Below are positions 29,436 through 39,341 of a stretch of 64,000 bases of DNA, one piece after another; position 1 is the first letter of the stretch, and the number at the start of each line of letters is the position of its first letter. Where the stretch lies: assembly GCA_021792135.1 (NCBI GenBank), contig JAJYVF010000017.1, positions 62,001 to 126,000 on the forward strand, given 5' to 3'. A program made the translations under genes and the position numbers. The stretch comes from Acidobacteriota bacterium (GTDB lineage: Bacteria > Acidobacteriota > Terriglobia > Terriglobales > Acidobacteriaceae). The notes beneath the pieces were generated by a model. It worked only from the letters and a program-made list of their open reading frames with translations. It was not told where the DNA came from and made no database searches.

Positions 29436-30923
29436 ATGAGACGCGCTCACATCTTTCTTCTCGCTCCGCTGGCGATCACACTGGCTGCATTGCCGGCTCA
29501 CGCACAATCGGAGGCTACCAGCGAGGAGGTCCAGCAGTTGAAGCATCTCGTTGAGGATCTGGAGCGCCGTGTTGCTGTTCTCGAACAGCAGAATCGTGAA
29601 CTGCATCCCACACGAAATCCCCAGCCCGCATCCGGACGCGACGAGTCGCAGGCCGCGGTCGCCCTCGCCTCGGCGACAGCCGAACTCCGAAGCAGTGCCC
29701 CGGCTGTGTCCTCATCTTCTGCAGTATCGCCTACCCAGCAGTTGGCTGGTTCGCCCCCGGCGCATCCGTCCCGCGCCGCTTCCCTGCTGCCGGGAACGCT
29801 TCCCGGTGGCGCAACCCTCAATTATTATCTCGATGGCTATTACGAATACAACTTCAATAACCCTGTTGGCCGCGTCAATGACCTTCGCGCCTACGACGTA
29901 CTCAGCAACTCCTTCAGCCTCAATCAGGCAGATTTCATCTTCGACCTCGATCCCGATCTCGATATTCGGCGCCGCTACGGTTTCCGCCTCGATCTGATGT
30001 TCGGCCAGGCCACCGATACGCTGCAGGGCAACCCTGCCAACGAGCCGAGGCCGTCGATCTACCGCAATATCTTCCAGGCATATGGTTCGTATATCATTCC
30101 CGCCGGTCATGGCATCCGCACAGACTTCGGCAAGTGGGCCAGTTCGCTGGGGATTGAAGGAAACTATGCCAAAGACCAGATGAACTACACGCGTTCATGG
30201 TTCTTCGACTTCCTGCCGTTCTATCACATGGGTATCCGGACCAGTTATCCGTTCAGCGATAAGATCACCGCCAACTACTGGATCGTAAATGGAGCCAACC
30301 AGACAGAGCCTGTCAACGGCTATAAGGACGAACTGTTCGGCCTGGGCCTGCAGCCCGCGAAATCCGTCAGCTGGACCATCAATTATTACAACGGCCAGGA
30401 ACACCCTGACACGGTTCCCGCCACCAACTGCGCGATTCCTCTGCAGCCTGGATTATGCGAAGCACCGGTCAATCCGGCTCCCAATGGAAAACTCCATATC
30501 TTCGACACCTATGCCACCTGGCAGACAACTCCCAAACTCACTCTGGCCGGCGAGGCTGACTACGTCATTCAGCGGGAGTGGGCCAGCGCCGGCCCCGGCC
30601 GCTCCTCCGCTCCTGCGCATGTGGATGGCGGCGCAGCCTACGCTCAGTACCAGCTAACCCCTCATCTGGCTCTGGCCACACGCGGCGAATATCTGTCCGA
30701 CCGCGGCGGTCTGTTCAGCAATGCCACCCAGGCGTTGAAGGAAGTGACCGGCACGTACAAATATAATTTCGCGGACGATTTTGACCTGTTCCTTGAGTAC
30801 CGTCACGACTGGTCTAACATCCCCTATTTCACCACCGCCAATCCTGCCGCTCCCGTCAATCACCAGAACACAACGACCCTGGGCCTGGTCTGGTGGTACG
30901 GCGGCAAACAGGGTAGCTGGTAG
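29436..30923 (+). CDS. Outer-membrane beta-barrel porin, OmpL-like (bbp2 type)
   Basis: 495-aa secreted protein. Signal peptide of 24 residues ending LPAHAQ|SE, then a short coiled coil (EEVQQLKHLVEDLERRVAVLEQQ region, residues about 28-52), an Ala/Ser/Pro linker, and a barrel from about residue 125 (YYLDGYYEYNFNNP) to a C-terminal aromatic strand ending GGKQGSW. Repeated features such as DFGKWASSLGIEGN and ANYWIVNGANQT fit the putative beta-barrel porin-2 family. CAGGAAG lies just before the ATG. It leads the kdp genes by 11 bases, so it may let K+ or osmolytes pass the outer membrane (inference). Confidence 0.82.
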   Translation: MRRAHIFLLAPLAITLAALPAHAQSEATSEEVQQLKHLVEDLERRVAVLEQQNRELHPTRNPQPASGRDESQAAVALASATAELRSSAPAVSSSSAVSPTQQLAGSPPAHPSRAASLLPGTLPGGATLNYYLDGYYEYNFNNPVGRVNDLRAYDVLSNSFSLNQADFIFDLDPDLDIRRRYGFRLDLMFGQATDTLQGNPANEPRPSIYRNIFQAYGSYIIPAGHGIRTDFGKWASSLGIEGNYAKDQMNYTRSWFFDFLPFYHMGIRTSYPFSDKITANYWIVNGANQTEPVNGYKDELFGLGLQPAKSVSWTINYYNGQEHPDTVPATNCAIPLQPGLCEAPVNPAPNGKLHIFDTYATWQTTPKLTLAGEADYVIQREWASAGPGRSSAPAHVDGGAAYAQYQLTPHLALATRGEYLSDRGGLFSNATQALKEVTGTYKYNFADDFDLFLEYRHDWSNIPYFTTANPAAPVNHQNTTTLGLVWWYGGKQGSW

Positions 30924-30934
30924 AGGATCTTCCT

Positions 30935-31021
30935 GTGGCAGATCTCCTGATGATTGCTTTCTCCATCGCATTCTTCGCCGTGGCGCTGCTCTATGTGGCC
31001 GGCTGCGAGAACCTGAGGTAA
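30935..31021 (+). CDS. 28-codon membrane peptide before kdpF
   Basis: GTG-started ORF encoding MADLLMIAFSIAFFAVALLY followed by VAGCENLR: a single hydrophobic helix with a short basic end. AGAGGATCTTCC lies before the start. It sits 11 bases after the porin and 4 bases before kdpF, which argues for translation as part of the operon. From memory, similar short ORFs with an F-A-W/Y-V-x-x-C-E/D-x-L ending occur before kdpF in other phyla, usually unannotated. No function is known; it might be an extra small Kdp subunit or a translational coupler. Confidence 0.6.
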   Translation: MADLLMIAFSIAFFAVALLYVAGCENLR

Positions 31022-31025
31022 ACCT

Positions 31026-31115
31026 GTGAACATCATCACCTATCCCATCCTCATCATTACTCTGCTTCTGCTCGGCTATCTCGTCACAGCCCTCCTGTAT
31101 CCGGAGAAATTCTGA
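31026..31115 (+). CDS. kdpF: Potassium-transporting ATPase subunit F
   Basis: 29-residue single-helix stabilising subunit of KdpFABC, started by GTG with TGAGGTAAACCT upstream. It reads MNIITYPILIITLLLLGYLV then TALLYPEKF; the LxxLLYPEKF end is the KdpF signature. The stop lies 1 base before the kdpA ATG. It is below the length at which automatic callers usually report genes. Confidence 0.9.
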   Translation: MNIITYPILIITLLLLGYLVTALLYPEKF

Positions 31116-31116
31116 C

Positions 31117-32829
31117 ATGACCGCCAATGGATGGCTCCAGTTTGTCGTGTTTTTTCTGGCGCTTCTCGCCTTCATGCGCCCGCTCGGCATCTACATGGCC
31201 CACGTCTTCAGCGGCAAATATGGCTTTCTTGGCTTCATCGAAAAGCCCATATACCGGATCTGCGGCGTCCGCAGCGATGAGGAGATGACCTGGCGCGAAT
31301 ACACCGTCGCCATGCTGCTCCTCAGCTTCGTCTCCCTGCTCTTGACTTATATCTTCGAGCGGCTGCAGTACTTCCTGCCCTGGAATCCGCAGCACCTGCC
31401 GGGCGTGGAGCAGTTCCTGGCCTGGAATACCGCCGCCTCCTTCACCACCAATACCAACTGGCAGGCCTACACGCCCGAGACCACCATGAGCTACTTCACG
31501 CAGATGGCCGGTCTCGCATGGCATAACTTCTTCAGCGCTGCGGCCGGCATTGCGGTCGCCGTTGCTCTGGTGCGCGGCATCGCCCGCCGCGAATCGAAGA
31601 CCATCGGCAATTTCTGGGTGGATACGACACGCGCCTGCCTTTACGTTCTTCTGCCGCTCTGCATCCTCTTCTCCCTGGTCCTGGTCAGCCAGGGCGTCAT
31701 CCAGAACCTCCACCCCTATACCGTTGCCCATACGATCGAGCATCAGACGCAGACCATCGCTCAGGGGCCGGTCGCTTCCCAGGAGGCGATCAAGGAGCTT
31801 GGGACGAACGGCGGAGGCTTCTTTAACGCCAACAGCGCCCATCCCTTTGAGAACCCTACACCCTTCAGCAACTTCATCGAGATGTTCCTGATCTTCCTCA
31901 TCGGTGGCGCGCTGACCGTAACTCTGGGCCGCATGACCGGCTCTCCTGGCCATGGCTGGGCGGTCTTCGCCTGCATGTCCATCCTTTTCGCCGCGGGGTT
32001 CACCGTCGCCTACTGGGCCGAGTCGCATCCCAACCCCGGCCTCCACGGCGTCAGCGCGCATGCCTCCTCCAGCCAGGCAGGCGGAAACATGGAAGGCAAG
32101 GAGACCCGCTTCGGTATCTCCCAGTCGGCGCTCTTCGCCACCGTCACCACCGACGCCAGCTGTGGTGCAGTCAACTCAATGCACGATTCCTTCATGCCCC
32201 TGGGGGGCATGATCCCGCTGCTCAACATTGAGCTTGGCGAAATCATCTTTGGCGGCGTCGGCTCCGGACTGTACGGCATGATCATCTTCGTCGTGCTCTC
32301 GGTGTTCATCGCCGGCCTCATGGTCGGCCGAACACCCGAGTATCTGGGCAAAAAGATCGAAGCCTATGACGTGCAGATGTCCATGCTCTACGTGCTGATC
32401 TTCCCACTCGTCATCCTCACCCTGACCGCCGTCTCCGTCCTCCTCCCCATGGGCCTCGGGGGCATCAGCAATCCCGGCCCGCACGGATTCACCCAGATCC
32501 TCTACGCCTTCTCATCGGCGGCAGGCAACAACGGCTCGGCCTTCGCAGGGCTCAACGCCAATACCCGCTGGTACAACACCGCCCTTGGCTTCACGATGCT
32601 CATCGGCCGCTTTCTCATGATGGTGCCCATGCTTGCGCTCGCGGGCAATCTCGCCCGCAAGAAGGGCGTTCCTCCCTCGCCCGGAACGTTTCCCGTTCAC
32701 ACGCCGCTGTTCACGATTCTGCTCACCGGCGTGATTCTCATCGTGGGCGCCCTCACTTTCTTTCCGGCGCTCAGCCTTGGCCCCATTCTGGAACACCTGC
32801 TGCTGCAGCACGGAATCCTCTTTTCCTGA
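31117..32829 (+). CDS. kdpA: Potassium-transporting ATPase subunit A
   Basis: Channel-like K+-selective membrane subunit of the Kdp P-type ATPase, 570 aa, related to Trk/Ktr transporters. Selectivity-filter segments are visible: FTTNTNWQAY, LGTNGGGFFNANSAHPFENP, TTDASCGAVNSMHDS and SSAAGNNGSAFAG. Length matches E. coli KdpA (557). The operon order F-A-B-C is canonical; kdpB starts 18 bases later. Confidence 0.97.
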   Translation: MTANGWLQFVVFFLALLAFMRPLGIYMAHVFSGKYGFLGFIEKPIYRICGVRSDEEMTWREYTVAMLLLSFVSLLLTYIFERLQYFLPWNPQHLPGVEQFLAWNTAASFTTNTNWQAYTPETTMSYFTQMAGLAWHNFFSAAAGIAVAVALVRGIARRESKTIGNFWVDTTRACLYVLLPLCILFSLVLVSQGVIQNLHPYTVAHTIEHQTQTIAQGPVASQEAIKELGTNGGGFFNANSAHPFENPTPFSNFIEMFLIFLIGGALTVTLGRMTGSPGHGWAVFACMSILFAAGFTVAYWAESHPNPGLHGVSAHASSSQAGGNMEGKETRFGISQSALFATVTTDASCGAVNSMHDSFMPLGGMIPLLNIELGEIIFGGVGSGLYGMIIFVVLSVFIAGLMVGRTPEYLGKKIEAYDVQMSMLYVLIFPLVILTLTAVSVLLPMGLGGISNPGPHGFTQILYAFSSAAGNNGSAFAGLNANTRWYNTALGFTMLIGRFLMMVPMLALAGNLARKKGVPPSPGTFPVHTPLFTILLTGVILIVGALTFFPALSLGPILEHLLLQHGILFS

Positions 32830-32847
32830 GGCGAGGAGAAAAACACC

Positions 32848-34878
32848 ATGGCTAAAAAGCTCAGTCTTTGGGACTCCACAATTGTCCGTCAGTCGATTGT
32901 CGACTCCTTCCGGAAGCTCGACCCGCGGCTCATGATGAAGAACCCCGTCATGTTCGTCGTCGAGGTTGGCAGCATCGTCACCACGGCTCTGCTCATTGAG
33001 GAGTCCGTGCGCCACCAGCCCATCGGATTCAACCTGCAGATCACGCTCTGGCTGTGGTTCACCGTCCTCTTCGCCAATTTCGCCGAAGCGATTGCTGAAG
33101 GCCGCGGCAAGGCCCAGGCCGACACGCTGCGCAAGGCCAAGGGCGAGACCATTGCTTATCGCTATTGCAGCGACGGCTCGGTAGAGACGGTTTCCAGTTC
33201 GCAACTGCGGGTCGACGACATCATCAAAGTCGAAGCCGGCCAGTTTATCGCGGGCGATGGCGAGGTCATCGAAGGCGTCGCATCCGTCGATGAATCCGCC
33301 ATTACCGGCGAATCCGCCCCGGTGATTCGCGAAGCCGGCGGCGACCGCTCGGCCGTAACCGGGGGCACGCGAGTTCTCTCCGACTGGATCAGGATCCGCA
33401 TCACCTCCAACCCCGGTGAAACCTTCCTCGATCGCATGATCGCCCTCGTAGAAGGCGCCCAGCGCCAGAAGACTCCCAACGAAATTGCGCTCAGCATCCT
33501 GCTCTCGGGCCTCACCATCATCTTTCTGCTCGCTGTCGCCACACTGCAGCCTTACGCCATTTACTCCCACGCGCCCCAGACGGTCTTCGTGCTTGTGTCG
33601 CTGCTCGTCTGCCTCATCCCCACCACCATCGGCGCGCTGCTCTCCGCCATCGGCATTGCCGGTATGGATCGCCTGGTGCAGTACAACGTGCTCGCCATGT
33701 CGGGCCGCGCCGTTGAAGCCGCGGGCGACGTGAACACCCTGCTGCTCGACAAGACCGGCACCATCACCCTGGGCAACCGCCAGGCAACAGAGTTCATTCC
33801 CGCGCCCAATATCAGCGCGGAGCGGCTCGCCGACGTGGCCCAGCTCGCCTCTCTCTCCGACGAGACCCCGGAAGGCCGCTCCATCGTCGTCCTCGCCAAG
33901 GAGAAGTACAACCTCCGCGGCCGTGATCTCACCGGCATGCGCTGCGAATTTGTTCCTTTCAGTGCGCAGACGCGCATGTCCGGCGTTGACCTGCCCGGTT
34001 GTCATATCCGCAAAGGCTCCGCCGACGCCATCGCCCGTCATCTCGAGCAGCAGGGCTCGAGCCTGCCACGTCAGGTCACGGACCGCGTCGAGGAAATCGC
34101 CCGCATGGGCGGCACGCCCCTGGTTGTCTCAGAAAATTCCACCGCGCTTGGCGTTGTCTATCTCAAGGACATCGTCAAGGGCGGCCTCAAGGATCGCCTC
34201 GCCCGCCTGCGGGCCATGGGCATTCGCAGCATCATGATCACCGGCGACAATCCCCTCACCGCCGCGGTTATCGCCCGTGAAGCCGGTGTCGATGACTTCC
34301 TCGCCGAGGCCAGGCCCAAAGACAAAATGGACCTGATCAAGCGCGAGCAAGCCAAGGGCAAACTCGTCGCCATGACCGGCGACGGCACCAACGACGCGCC
34401 CGCGCTCGCTCAGGCCGACGTCGGCGTCGCCATGAATACCGGCACCCAGGCGGCGAAGGAAGCCGGCAACATGGTCGATCTCGATTCCAATCCGACCAAG
34501 CTCATCGAAATCGTGGAAATCGGCAAACAGCTGCTGATGACCCGCGGCGCCCTCACCACCTTCTCCATCGCCAATGACGTGGCGAAATATTTCGCCATCA
34601 TTCCCGCCATGTTCGCCGGCGTCTTCCCCGTACTCAACGCGCTGAATATCATGCACCTGGCCAATCCCCACTCGGCCATTCTGTCGGCGGTCATCTTCAA
34701 CGCGCTCATCATCATCGCGCTGATCCCGCTGGCTCTCAAAGGCGTCAAGTACAAGCCCATGTCTGCACAGGCGCTGTTGCGGCGCAACCTCATCCTCTAC
34801 GGCATCGGCGGCATCATCGTGCCGTTCATCGGAATCAAGCTGATCGACCTCATCGTCAACGGCCTTCACCTGGTCTGA
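32848..34878 (+). CDS. kdpB: Potassium-transporting ATPase ATP-binding subunit B
   Basis: P-type ATPase catalytic subunit, 676 aa, which powers K+ uptake. Actuator motif AITGESAPV (with the serine that is an inhibitory phosphorylation site in E. coli), phosphorylation motif [12 protein letters not shown] (Asp), [10 protein letters not shown] in the nucleotide domain, and hinge motif [15 protein letters not shown] are intact. AGGCGAGGAG lies upstream of the ATG. All catalytic residues are present. Confidence 0.97.
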   Translation: MAKKLSLWDSTIVRQSIVDSFRKLDPRLMMKNPVMFVVEVGSIVTTALLIEESVRHQPIGFNLQITLWLWFTVLFANFAEAIAEGRGKAQADTLRKAKGETIAYRYCSDGSVETVSSSQLRVDDIIKVEAGQFIAGDGEVIEGVASVDESAITGESAPVIREAGGDRSAVTGGTRVLSDWIRIRITSNPGETFLDRMIALVEGAQRQKTPNEIALSILLSGLTIIFLLAVATLQPYAIYSHAPQTVFVLVSLLVCLIPTTIGALLSAIGIAGMDRLVQYNVLAMSGRAVEAAGDVNTLLLDKTGTITLGNRQATEFIPAPNISAERLADVAQLASLSDETPEGRSIVVLAKEKYNLRGRDLTGMRCEFVPFSAQTRMSGVDLPGCHIRKGSADAIARHLEQQGSSLPRQVTDRVEEIARMGGTPLVVSENSTALGVVYLKDIVKGGLKDRLARLRAMGIRSIMITGDNPLTAAVIAREAGVDDFLAEARPKDKMDLIKREQAKGKLVAMTGDGTNDAPALAQADVGVAMNTGTQAAKEAGNMVDLDSNPTKLIEIVEIGKQLLMTRGALTTFSIANDVAKYFAIIPAMFAGVFPVLNALNIMHLANPHSAILSAVIFNALIIIALIPLALKGVKYKPMSAQALLRRNLILYGIGGIIVPFIGIKLIDLIVNGLHLV

Positions 34879-34895
34879 GCTTTGCGGAGAACCTC

Positions 34896-35471
34896 ATGCG
34901 CACCCTGAACATCGCCATTCGCTACACCATCGTGACGACCATCCTGCTCGGCATCGGCTATCCGCTGCTCATCACCGGCCTCGCCCATGTGCTGATGCCC
35001 GACAAGGCCGACGGCCAGCTCATTATGCGCAACGGCCAGATCGTCGGCTCGGCTCTCATCGGCCAGGGATTCACCAGCCCCCGCTATTTCCATTCCCGTC
35101 CCTCGGCGGCGGGCAATGGCTGGGATGCCACCAGTTCCGGCGGTTCCAATCTTGCCCCCACCAATAAGAAGCTTGTAGACCGCGTCGATGCCGATGTAGC
35201 CGCCTGGCACAAGCAGGATCCCGGAACGAAGGGCCCCGTCCCCATCGGCCTGGTCACCACCTCCGCCTCCGGCCTCGACCCCGATATTTCCCCCGCAGGC
35301 GCTTACTATCAGGTGCCCATGGTGGCCGCAGCCCGCCATCTGCCGGAGGGCACGGTCCGCGCCCTCGTAACAGCACACATCCGCGGACGCCAGTTCGGCT
35401 TCCTCGGCGAGCCGACCGTCAATGTGCTCGAGCTGAACCTCGCCCTGGACCAGGTCCAGGGACAGAAATAG
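34896..35471 (+). CDS. kdpC: Potassium-transporting ATPase subunit C
   Basis: 191-aa single-helix periplasmic subunit of Kdp. Membrane helix at residues 8-30, then GQGFTSPRYFHSRPSAAG and TTSASGLDPDISPAGA, both conserved. It ends the operon. A GC-rich hairpin lacking a T-tract (TCCCGG/CCGGGA at 35486-35504) lies just past the stop. The 3' end borders a decayed hydrolase gene on the other strand. Confidence 0.96.
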   Translation: MRTLNIAIRYTIVTTILLGIGYPLLITGLAHVLMPDKADGQLIMRNGQIVGSALIGQGFTSPRYFHSRPSAAGNGWDATSSGGSNLAPTNKKLVDRVDADVAAWHKQDPGTKGPVPIGLVTTSASGLDPDISPAGAYYQVPMVAAARHLPEGTVRALVTAHIRGRQFGFLGEPTVNVLELNLALDQVQGQK

Positions 35472-35499
35472 AACCTCGCCTGAGGTCCCGGGCGACCGC

Positions 35500-35990
35500 C
35501 GGGATCCAGAACCCGCGCAGCAAACCAGATCTACTGCTGCAGAACCACCGGCTGCCCAGAACCTTCGTCCCCGCCACCTGCGCCGGGGGCGCCACCACCT
35601 TATAGCCGGCCTCATTCGGATGCAGCCCGTCGTGCGTGAGGTTCTCCTTCAGCTGGCCATTCTCGTTCACCATCGCTGTGAAGTATTCGAAATACACCAG
35701 CCCGTTCTGCGAGCAATACCTCTTCAGCCAGTCGTTCAGCTGCTGGATCATCCCCGCCGAACGCAGCAGAGCCACGTTGAAATCCTGCGGCCTCGAATCG
35801 TTGATCGGCGTCCTCGAAAAGCAGACAACGCGGATCCCATGCGCCTTCGCCACCTCCGCCATCGTGGCATAGTTCCCCTCGATCTGTTCCAACCGTCTCC
35901 GGCCCTGTGTTGCCGGCAATGTCGTTGGCGCCCGCCGGAATCACCACCACCCGGGGATGCAGATCCATCACACCCTGGCGGAAGCGCGTC
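35500..35990 (-). pseudogene. SGNH/GDSL hydrolase remnant, N-truncated and frameshifted
   Basis: Two minus-strand frames give adjoining pieces of one esterase-like protein. The upstream piece reads GVMDLHPRVVVIPAGANDIA then GNTGPET (the G-x-N-D block III). The downstream piece begins at about 35892, LEQIEGNYATMAEVAKAHGI, and carries the DGLHPNEAGY block with the catalytic Asp-His. Removing one G near 35898 would join them. The N-terminal GDS block with the nucleophilic Ser is missing; the place where it should be is the 3' end of the MFS gene. The C-terminus is also degenerate. Not expected to be active. Confidence 0.75.
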
Positions 35991-36055
35991 GCGCCCGCGC
36001 AGCCTGCACGGCACTTGCCAGGCGAGCGAGCCATCGGCCTTCGGGTCCTGTTCCG

Positions 36056-37654
36056 TCAGTGTGCGGGAAAATCCGTCCTTCTGCCTCGGCTGCCGGTCGT
36101 GTTCCTGAAGAACACCAGAAACGGCAGGCACAGGATGCTCAGATACCCCAGCAGCCTGAAATCGTCGATATAGGAAGAGAGCATCGACTGCTGGCGAAGA
36201 TTGCGGTAGAGCGCGCCCATCGCCTCGCGGAGGCCCGAAGCTGTACCGCTCTGCATCGCCAGAAAGTGCGACAGACGCTGCAGTGAAGTCCAGTAGACGG
36301 GATTCACCGCACAAAGATTCGCCACCAGCATGTTCTGGTGTGCCTGCTCTCCGCGCGTCAGCAGGGTCGTCACCATGGAGATCCCGAAACTGGCTCCCAT
36401 GTTGCGCAGCAGGTTATAAAGCCCCGTTCCGGCGCCCATCAGTTCCTTTGGCAGCGTCTTCATCGTCACGGTGGTCAGCGGCACAAACAGGAATCCGTTG
36501 GCGAATCCGTTGACGATGTTCGGCCATACCACGCTGCCCATGCTCATTGTGAGATTCAGGTCGCCCAGCATAAAGAGCGAAGCGCCGCGGATGATCACCC
36601 CAATGGTGATCAGCAGACGCTCGTCCACACGCCCGATCAGCTGGCCCGCGATAACCATCGACAGAATCGCCCCGATCCCGCGCGGCGATACCGCAAGTCC
36701 GCTCTGATATGCGGTATAGCCGATCAGATCCTGCAGAAACAGCGGCAGCAGGGTCGTGGTTCCATAAATAATGATCCCCAGCAGCCCGATCAAAAACGTG
36801 CCGGTGGCCAGATTCCGGTCCGCAAAGATCCGCAGGTTCACGATCGGGGAATCGGTTTGCAGCTCCCGCACGATGAAGGCCAGCATCGAAATGGCTGCAA
36901 TCGCCACCAGCCAGCGGACCCACACCGCCCCAAACCAGTCCGCCTCCTGCCCTTTATCGAGAACAATCTGAAAGCAGGTCAGCGCGATCGCCAGAAATCC
37001 CAGCCCCGGATAATCGATGCGCTTCTGCCGCGCCCGGCCGATATACGGCGGGTCTTCGACAAACGTCTGGATCATGAGCAGCGCCAGGATGCCCACGGGT
37101 ACGTTGATGTAGAAAATCCATCGCCAGGTGTAGTTATCCGTGATCCAGCCGCCCAGGAGCGGCCCCACGAGCGGCGATACGATGATCCCCATCCCGTACA
37201 TCGCCATCGCCTGGCCGCGCTTGTGCACCGGGAAGCTCTCCAGCAGCACGGCCTGTGAAACCGGCTGCAGACCGCCGCCCGCCGCTCCCTGCACCACGCG
37301 GGCGACCACCAGCATGGCCAGGCTGGTGGAGGCGCCGCACCACATCGAGGCCAGCGTAAACAGGCACACCGAGTAAAGCTGGTAGCGCTTGCGTCCCAGC
37401 ATGTTGCTCAGCCAGCCTGACGACGGCAGCACAATCGCATTCGAGATCAGGTAGCTGGTCAAAACCCAGGTGGATTCATCCGTGGTCGCGGAAAGATTCC
37501 CCGCAATGTGCGGCAGCGACACGGTCGCCACCGAGGTGTCCAGCACCTCCATGAAGGTTGCCAGCATCACCGAGAAAGCGATAAGCCAGACGTTATGACT
37601 GGGCCGCCAGTTGCTGTCCAGACTCCCGGGTTGTGTGGATTCCACCGATGCCAA
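36056..37654 (-). CDS. DHA2-family (EmrB/QacA) MFS drug exporter
   Basis: 532-aa inner-membrane proton antiporter with about 14 helices. Motifs: VLDTSVATVSLPHIAGNLSA in TM1, LGRKRYQLYSV (motif A), RVVQGAAGGGLQPVSQA in TM4 (motif B) and MGIIVSPLVGPLLGGWI in TM5 (motif C). These place it in the 14-TM DHA2 group. The start is TTG at 37654, chosen for a normal N-terminus (MASVESTQ then NVWLIAFSVM); no clear ribosome-binding site was seen, so an internal start is possible. No HlyD/EmrA partner or regulator is adjacent. The 281 bases upstream (37655-37935) contain nothing recognisable. Confidence 0.88.
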   Translation of the reverse strand: MASVESTQPGSLDSNWRPSHNVWLIAFSVMLATFMEVLDTSVATVSLPHIAGNLSATTDESTWVLTSYLISNAIVLPSSGWLSNMLGRKRYQLYSVCLFTLASMWCGASTSLAMLVVARVVQGAAGGGLQPVSQAVLLESFPVHKRGQAMAMYGMGIIVSPLVGPLLGGWITDNYTWRWIFYINVPVGILALLMIQTFVEDPPYIGRARQKRIDYPGLGFLAIALTCFQIVLDKGQEADWFGAVWVRWLVAIAAISMLAFIVRELQTDSPIVNLRIFADRNLATGTFLIGLLGIIIYGTTTLLPLFLQDLIGYTAYQSGLAVSPRGIGAILSMVIAGQLIGRVDERLLITIGVIIRGASLFMLGDLNLTMSMGSVVWPNIVNGFANGFLFVPLTTVTMKTLPKELMGAGTGLYNLLRNMGASFGISMVTTLLTRGEQAHQNMLVANLCAVNPVYWTSLQRLSHFLAMQSGTASGLREAMGALYRNLRQQSMLSSYIDDFRLLGYLSILCLPFLVFFRNTTGSRGRRTDFPAH

Positions 37655-37935
37655 AGTTACACCACGCCGTTCGCGCGACGCTCAGAGCGGGTGCGATCAG
37701 GACCCATCAGGGCCAGTCATGGAGATTCCTGCAGAAAACAGTTGCCGAGCCGCGGTGTTTCGCCGCATTCGATCATCAGCGGAATGCGCGTATCGCTCCC
37801 GTATTAATTTCGCAATTCAATTATGACCCGGCGTTCCCCTCCGGACAAAGTTGTCGACGCAGGTTGTGTCCGGAAAGTAATCCCAGAGCGACAGCCTCCG
37901 CTGTTTGCCATTACGCATTTGCGCTGCATCGCCCA

Positions 37936-38757
37936 TTACTGCGCCGAAGGCCACCGCGGCTCCCGCTTCTCCAGAAACGCGCTCACCCCTTCGCGAAAAT
38001 CCTCGCTGGTGCGCGCCCGCACGCTGGCCAGAATGGCCGCCTCAATATCGTCCCTCAGATACCGATCCGAAAACTTTCCCAGCAGCCCCTTCGTTGCTTC
38101 CATCGCCGCGGCACTGTTGCGCAGCAGCCGTTCCGCCAGCGCCCTTGCCTCCCCCATCAGCTCCGGCTCGGGCACCACGCGCGTCACCAACCCCAGCCTT
38201 TCCGCTTCCGCCGCATCGATCAGCCTTCCCGTCAGCAGCAGATCGCGGCTCCGCTTGTCGCCCACCTGAGTCCGCAGATACGCCGACACAATCGCCGGAA
38301 TAAATCCGATCCGCACCTCGGTATATCCGAACTTCGCCTCCGGAACCGCCAGCGTGAAATCGCACAGTGTCGCGACTCCCATCCCTCCGGCTATGGCCGG
38401 ACCGTTCACCGCAGCGATGGTCGGCTGGGGCAGGCAGTAAATTGTCCTCAGAAGATTCGCGATGCGGCCCGCGTCCGCCTGGTAATCCCTCAGTTCCTGC
38501 GCAGCCTTCGTCTCGTTCGGATCGCCGCCAGGCAGCATTGCGCGCAGATGCTCGAGATCCAGCCCCGCGCAGAAGGCCGATCCGGCGCCGGTCAGGATCA
38601 CCACCCGGCAGCGCGCGTTATCGGCCGCAGCTTCGAGCGCATGCGTCAGGTCATCCATCAGCTGTGGTGTGAGCGCGTTCCGCTTTTCAGGCCGGTTCAG
38701 CACGATCGTGTGAACGCCCGCCTCCGTCTGGATCTGCAGCGTAGGATAGTGAGCCAT
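37936..38757 (-). CDS. Enoyl-CoA hydratase/isomerase family protein
   Basis: 273-aa crotonase-fold enzyme. IVLNRPEKRNALTPQLMDDL, GAGSAFCAGLDLEHLRAM (first oxyanion-hole segment), AAVNGPAIAGGMGVATLCDF (second oxyanion-hole segment) and FGYTEVRIGFIPAIVSAYL are typical. The E in the GYTEVRIGF region corresponds to a catalytic glutamate position in hydratases. It stands alone, so the pathway (fatty acid or aromatic/leucine catabolism) is not defined. Confidence 0.9.
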   Translation of the reverse strand: MAHYPTLQIQTEAGVHTIVLNRPEKRNALTPQLMDDLTHALEAAADNARCRVVILTGAGSAFCAGLDLEHLRAMLPGGDPNETKAAQELRDYQADAGRIANLLRTIYCLPQPTIAAVNGPAIAGGMGVATLCDFTLAVPEAKFGYTEVRIGFIPAIVSAYLRTQVGDKRSRDLLLTGRLIDAAEAERLGLVTRVVPEPELMGEARALAERLLRNSAAAMEATKGLLGKFSDRYLRDDIEAAILASVRARTSEDFREGVSAFLEKREPRWPSAQ

Positions 38758-38842
38758 GACGGAGCATCTTATCCTGCCCGTCCGCGCTGCGCCAGGCTGG
38801 ATTCAGCCGGTATCACCGGAGCGACCGCAAAACCTCAGCCTC

Positions 38843-39139
38843 TTATCCACGCCAGTGCCCAGGGACCCAGACCCAGCCCCGCCGGGTCTGCCGCCAGTGT
38901 CCAGCGATCCACACCGCGCGTGGCCGCGGCGGCATCATCCAGCGGCCGCGTACCCAGACATAGCGCCGTCCATTCCAGCGCTGATACCCGGGGATCCAGA
39001 CCCAGCCCGGGTGAGGCCGTCGCCCAGGATGCTCCTCCACCACCGGGGGCGGAGCCACGCCAACCACAATCCGTTGCGCAAATGCCGAGGGCAGGCTCAG
39101 CAGCATGCCACACACGGCCAGCAAGACCAGCTTTTTCAT
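38843..39139 (-). CDS. Secreted WxxGxW-repeat protein
   Basis: 98-aa small secreted protein. Signal peptide MKKLVLLAVCGMLLSLPSAFA, then a Pro-rich stretch and three or four repeats of the form W-V-W-x-x-G-x-W (GWVWIPGYQRW, YVWVRGRW, AVWIAGHW, GWVWVPGHW). About an eighth of the mature residues are Trp. The YXWGXW/WxxGxW family is frequent in Acidobacteria and Proteobacteria; the function is unknown, probably periplasmic or surface. The 200 bases upstream hold no other gene. Confidence 0.85.
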   Translation of the reverse strand: MKKLVLLAVCGMLLSLPSAFAQRIVVGVAPPPVVEEHPGRRPHPGWVWIPGYQRWNGRRYVWVRGRWMMPPRPRAVWIAGHWRQTRRGWVWVPGHWRG

Positions 39140-39341
39140 CGTGGGACTTTCCTTGCAGTCTGCAACAGTTTCGAATCTCTCTGCAGCGGTCCTCCGGCTT
39201 TCCCGAAGTCATCGATCCGCTCAAGCCAATGAACCCGAGCAAGCCGCGGCGGTTGCGCCTGCCGTTCACGAGTATCCCGCTTTCATGATCTCTTTGCCAT
39301 GAAAAGATCCGAGCAGGCCGCGCAATGCGAATCGAATGCGA

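Noticed and set aside
35486-35504. Hairpin after kdpC as a terminator
   Set aside because: Stem of 6 bp without a T-tract; not enough for an intrinsic terminator.
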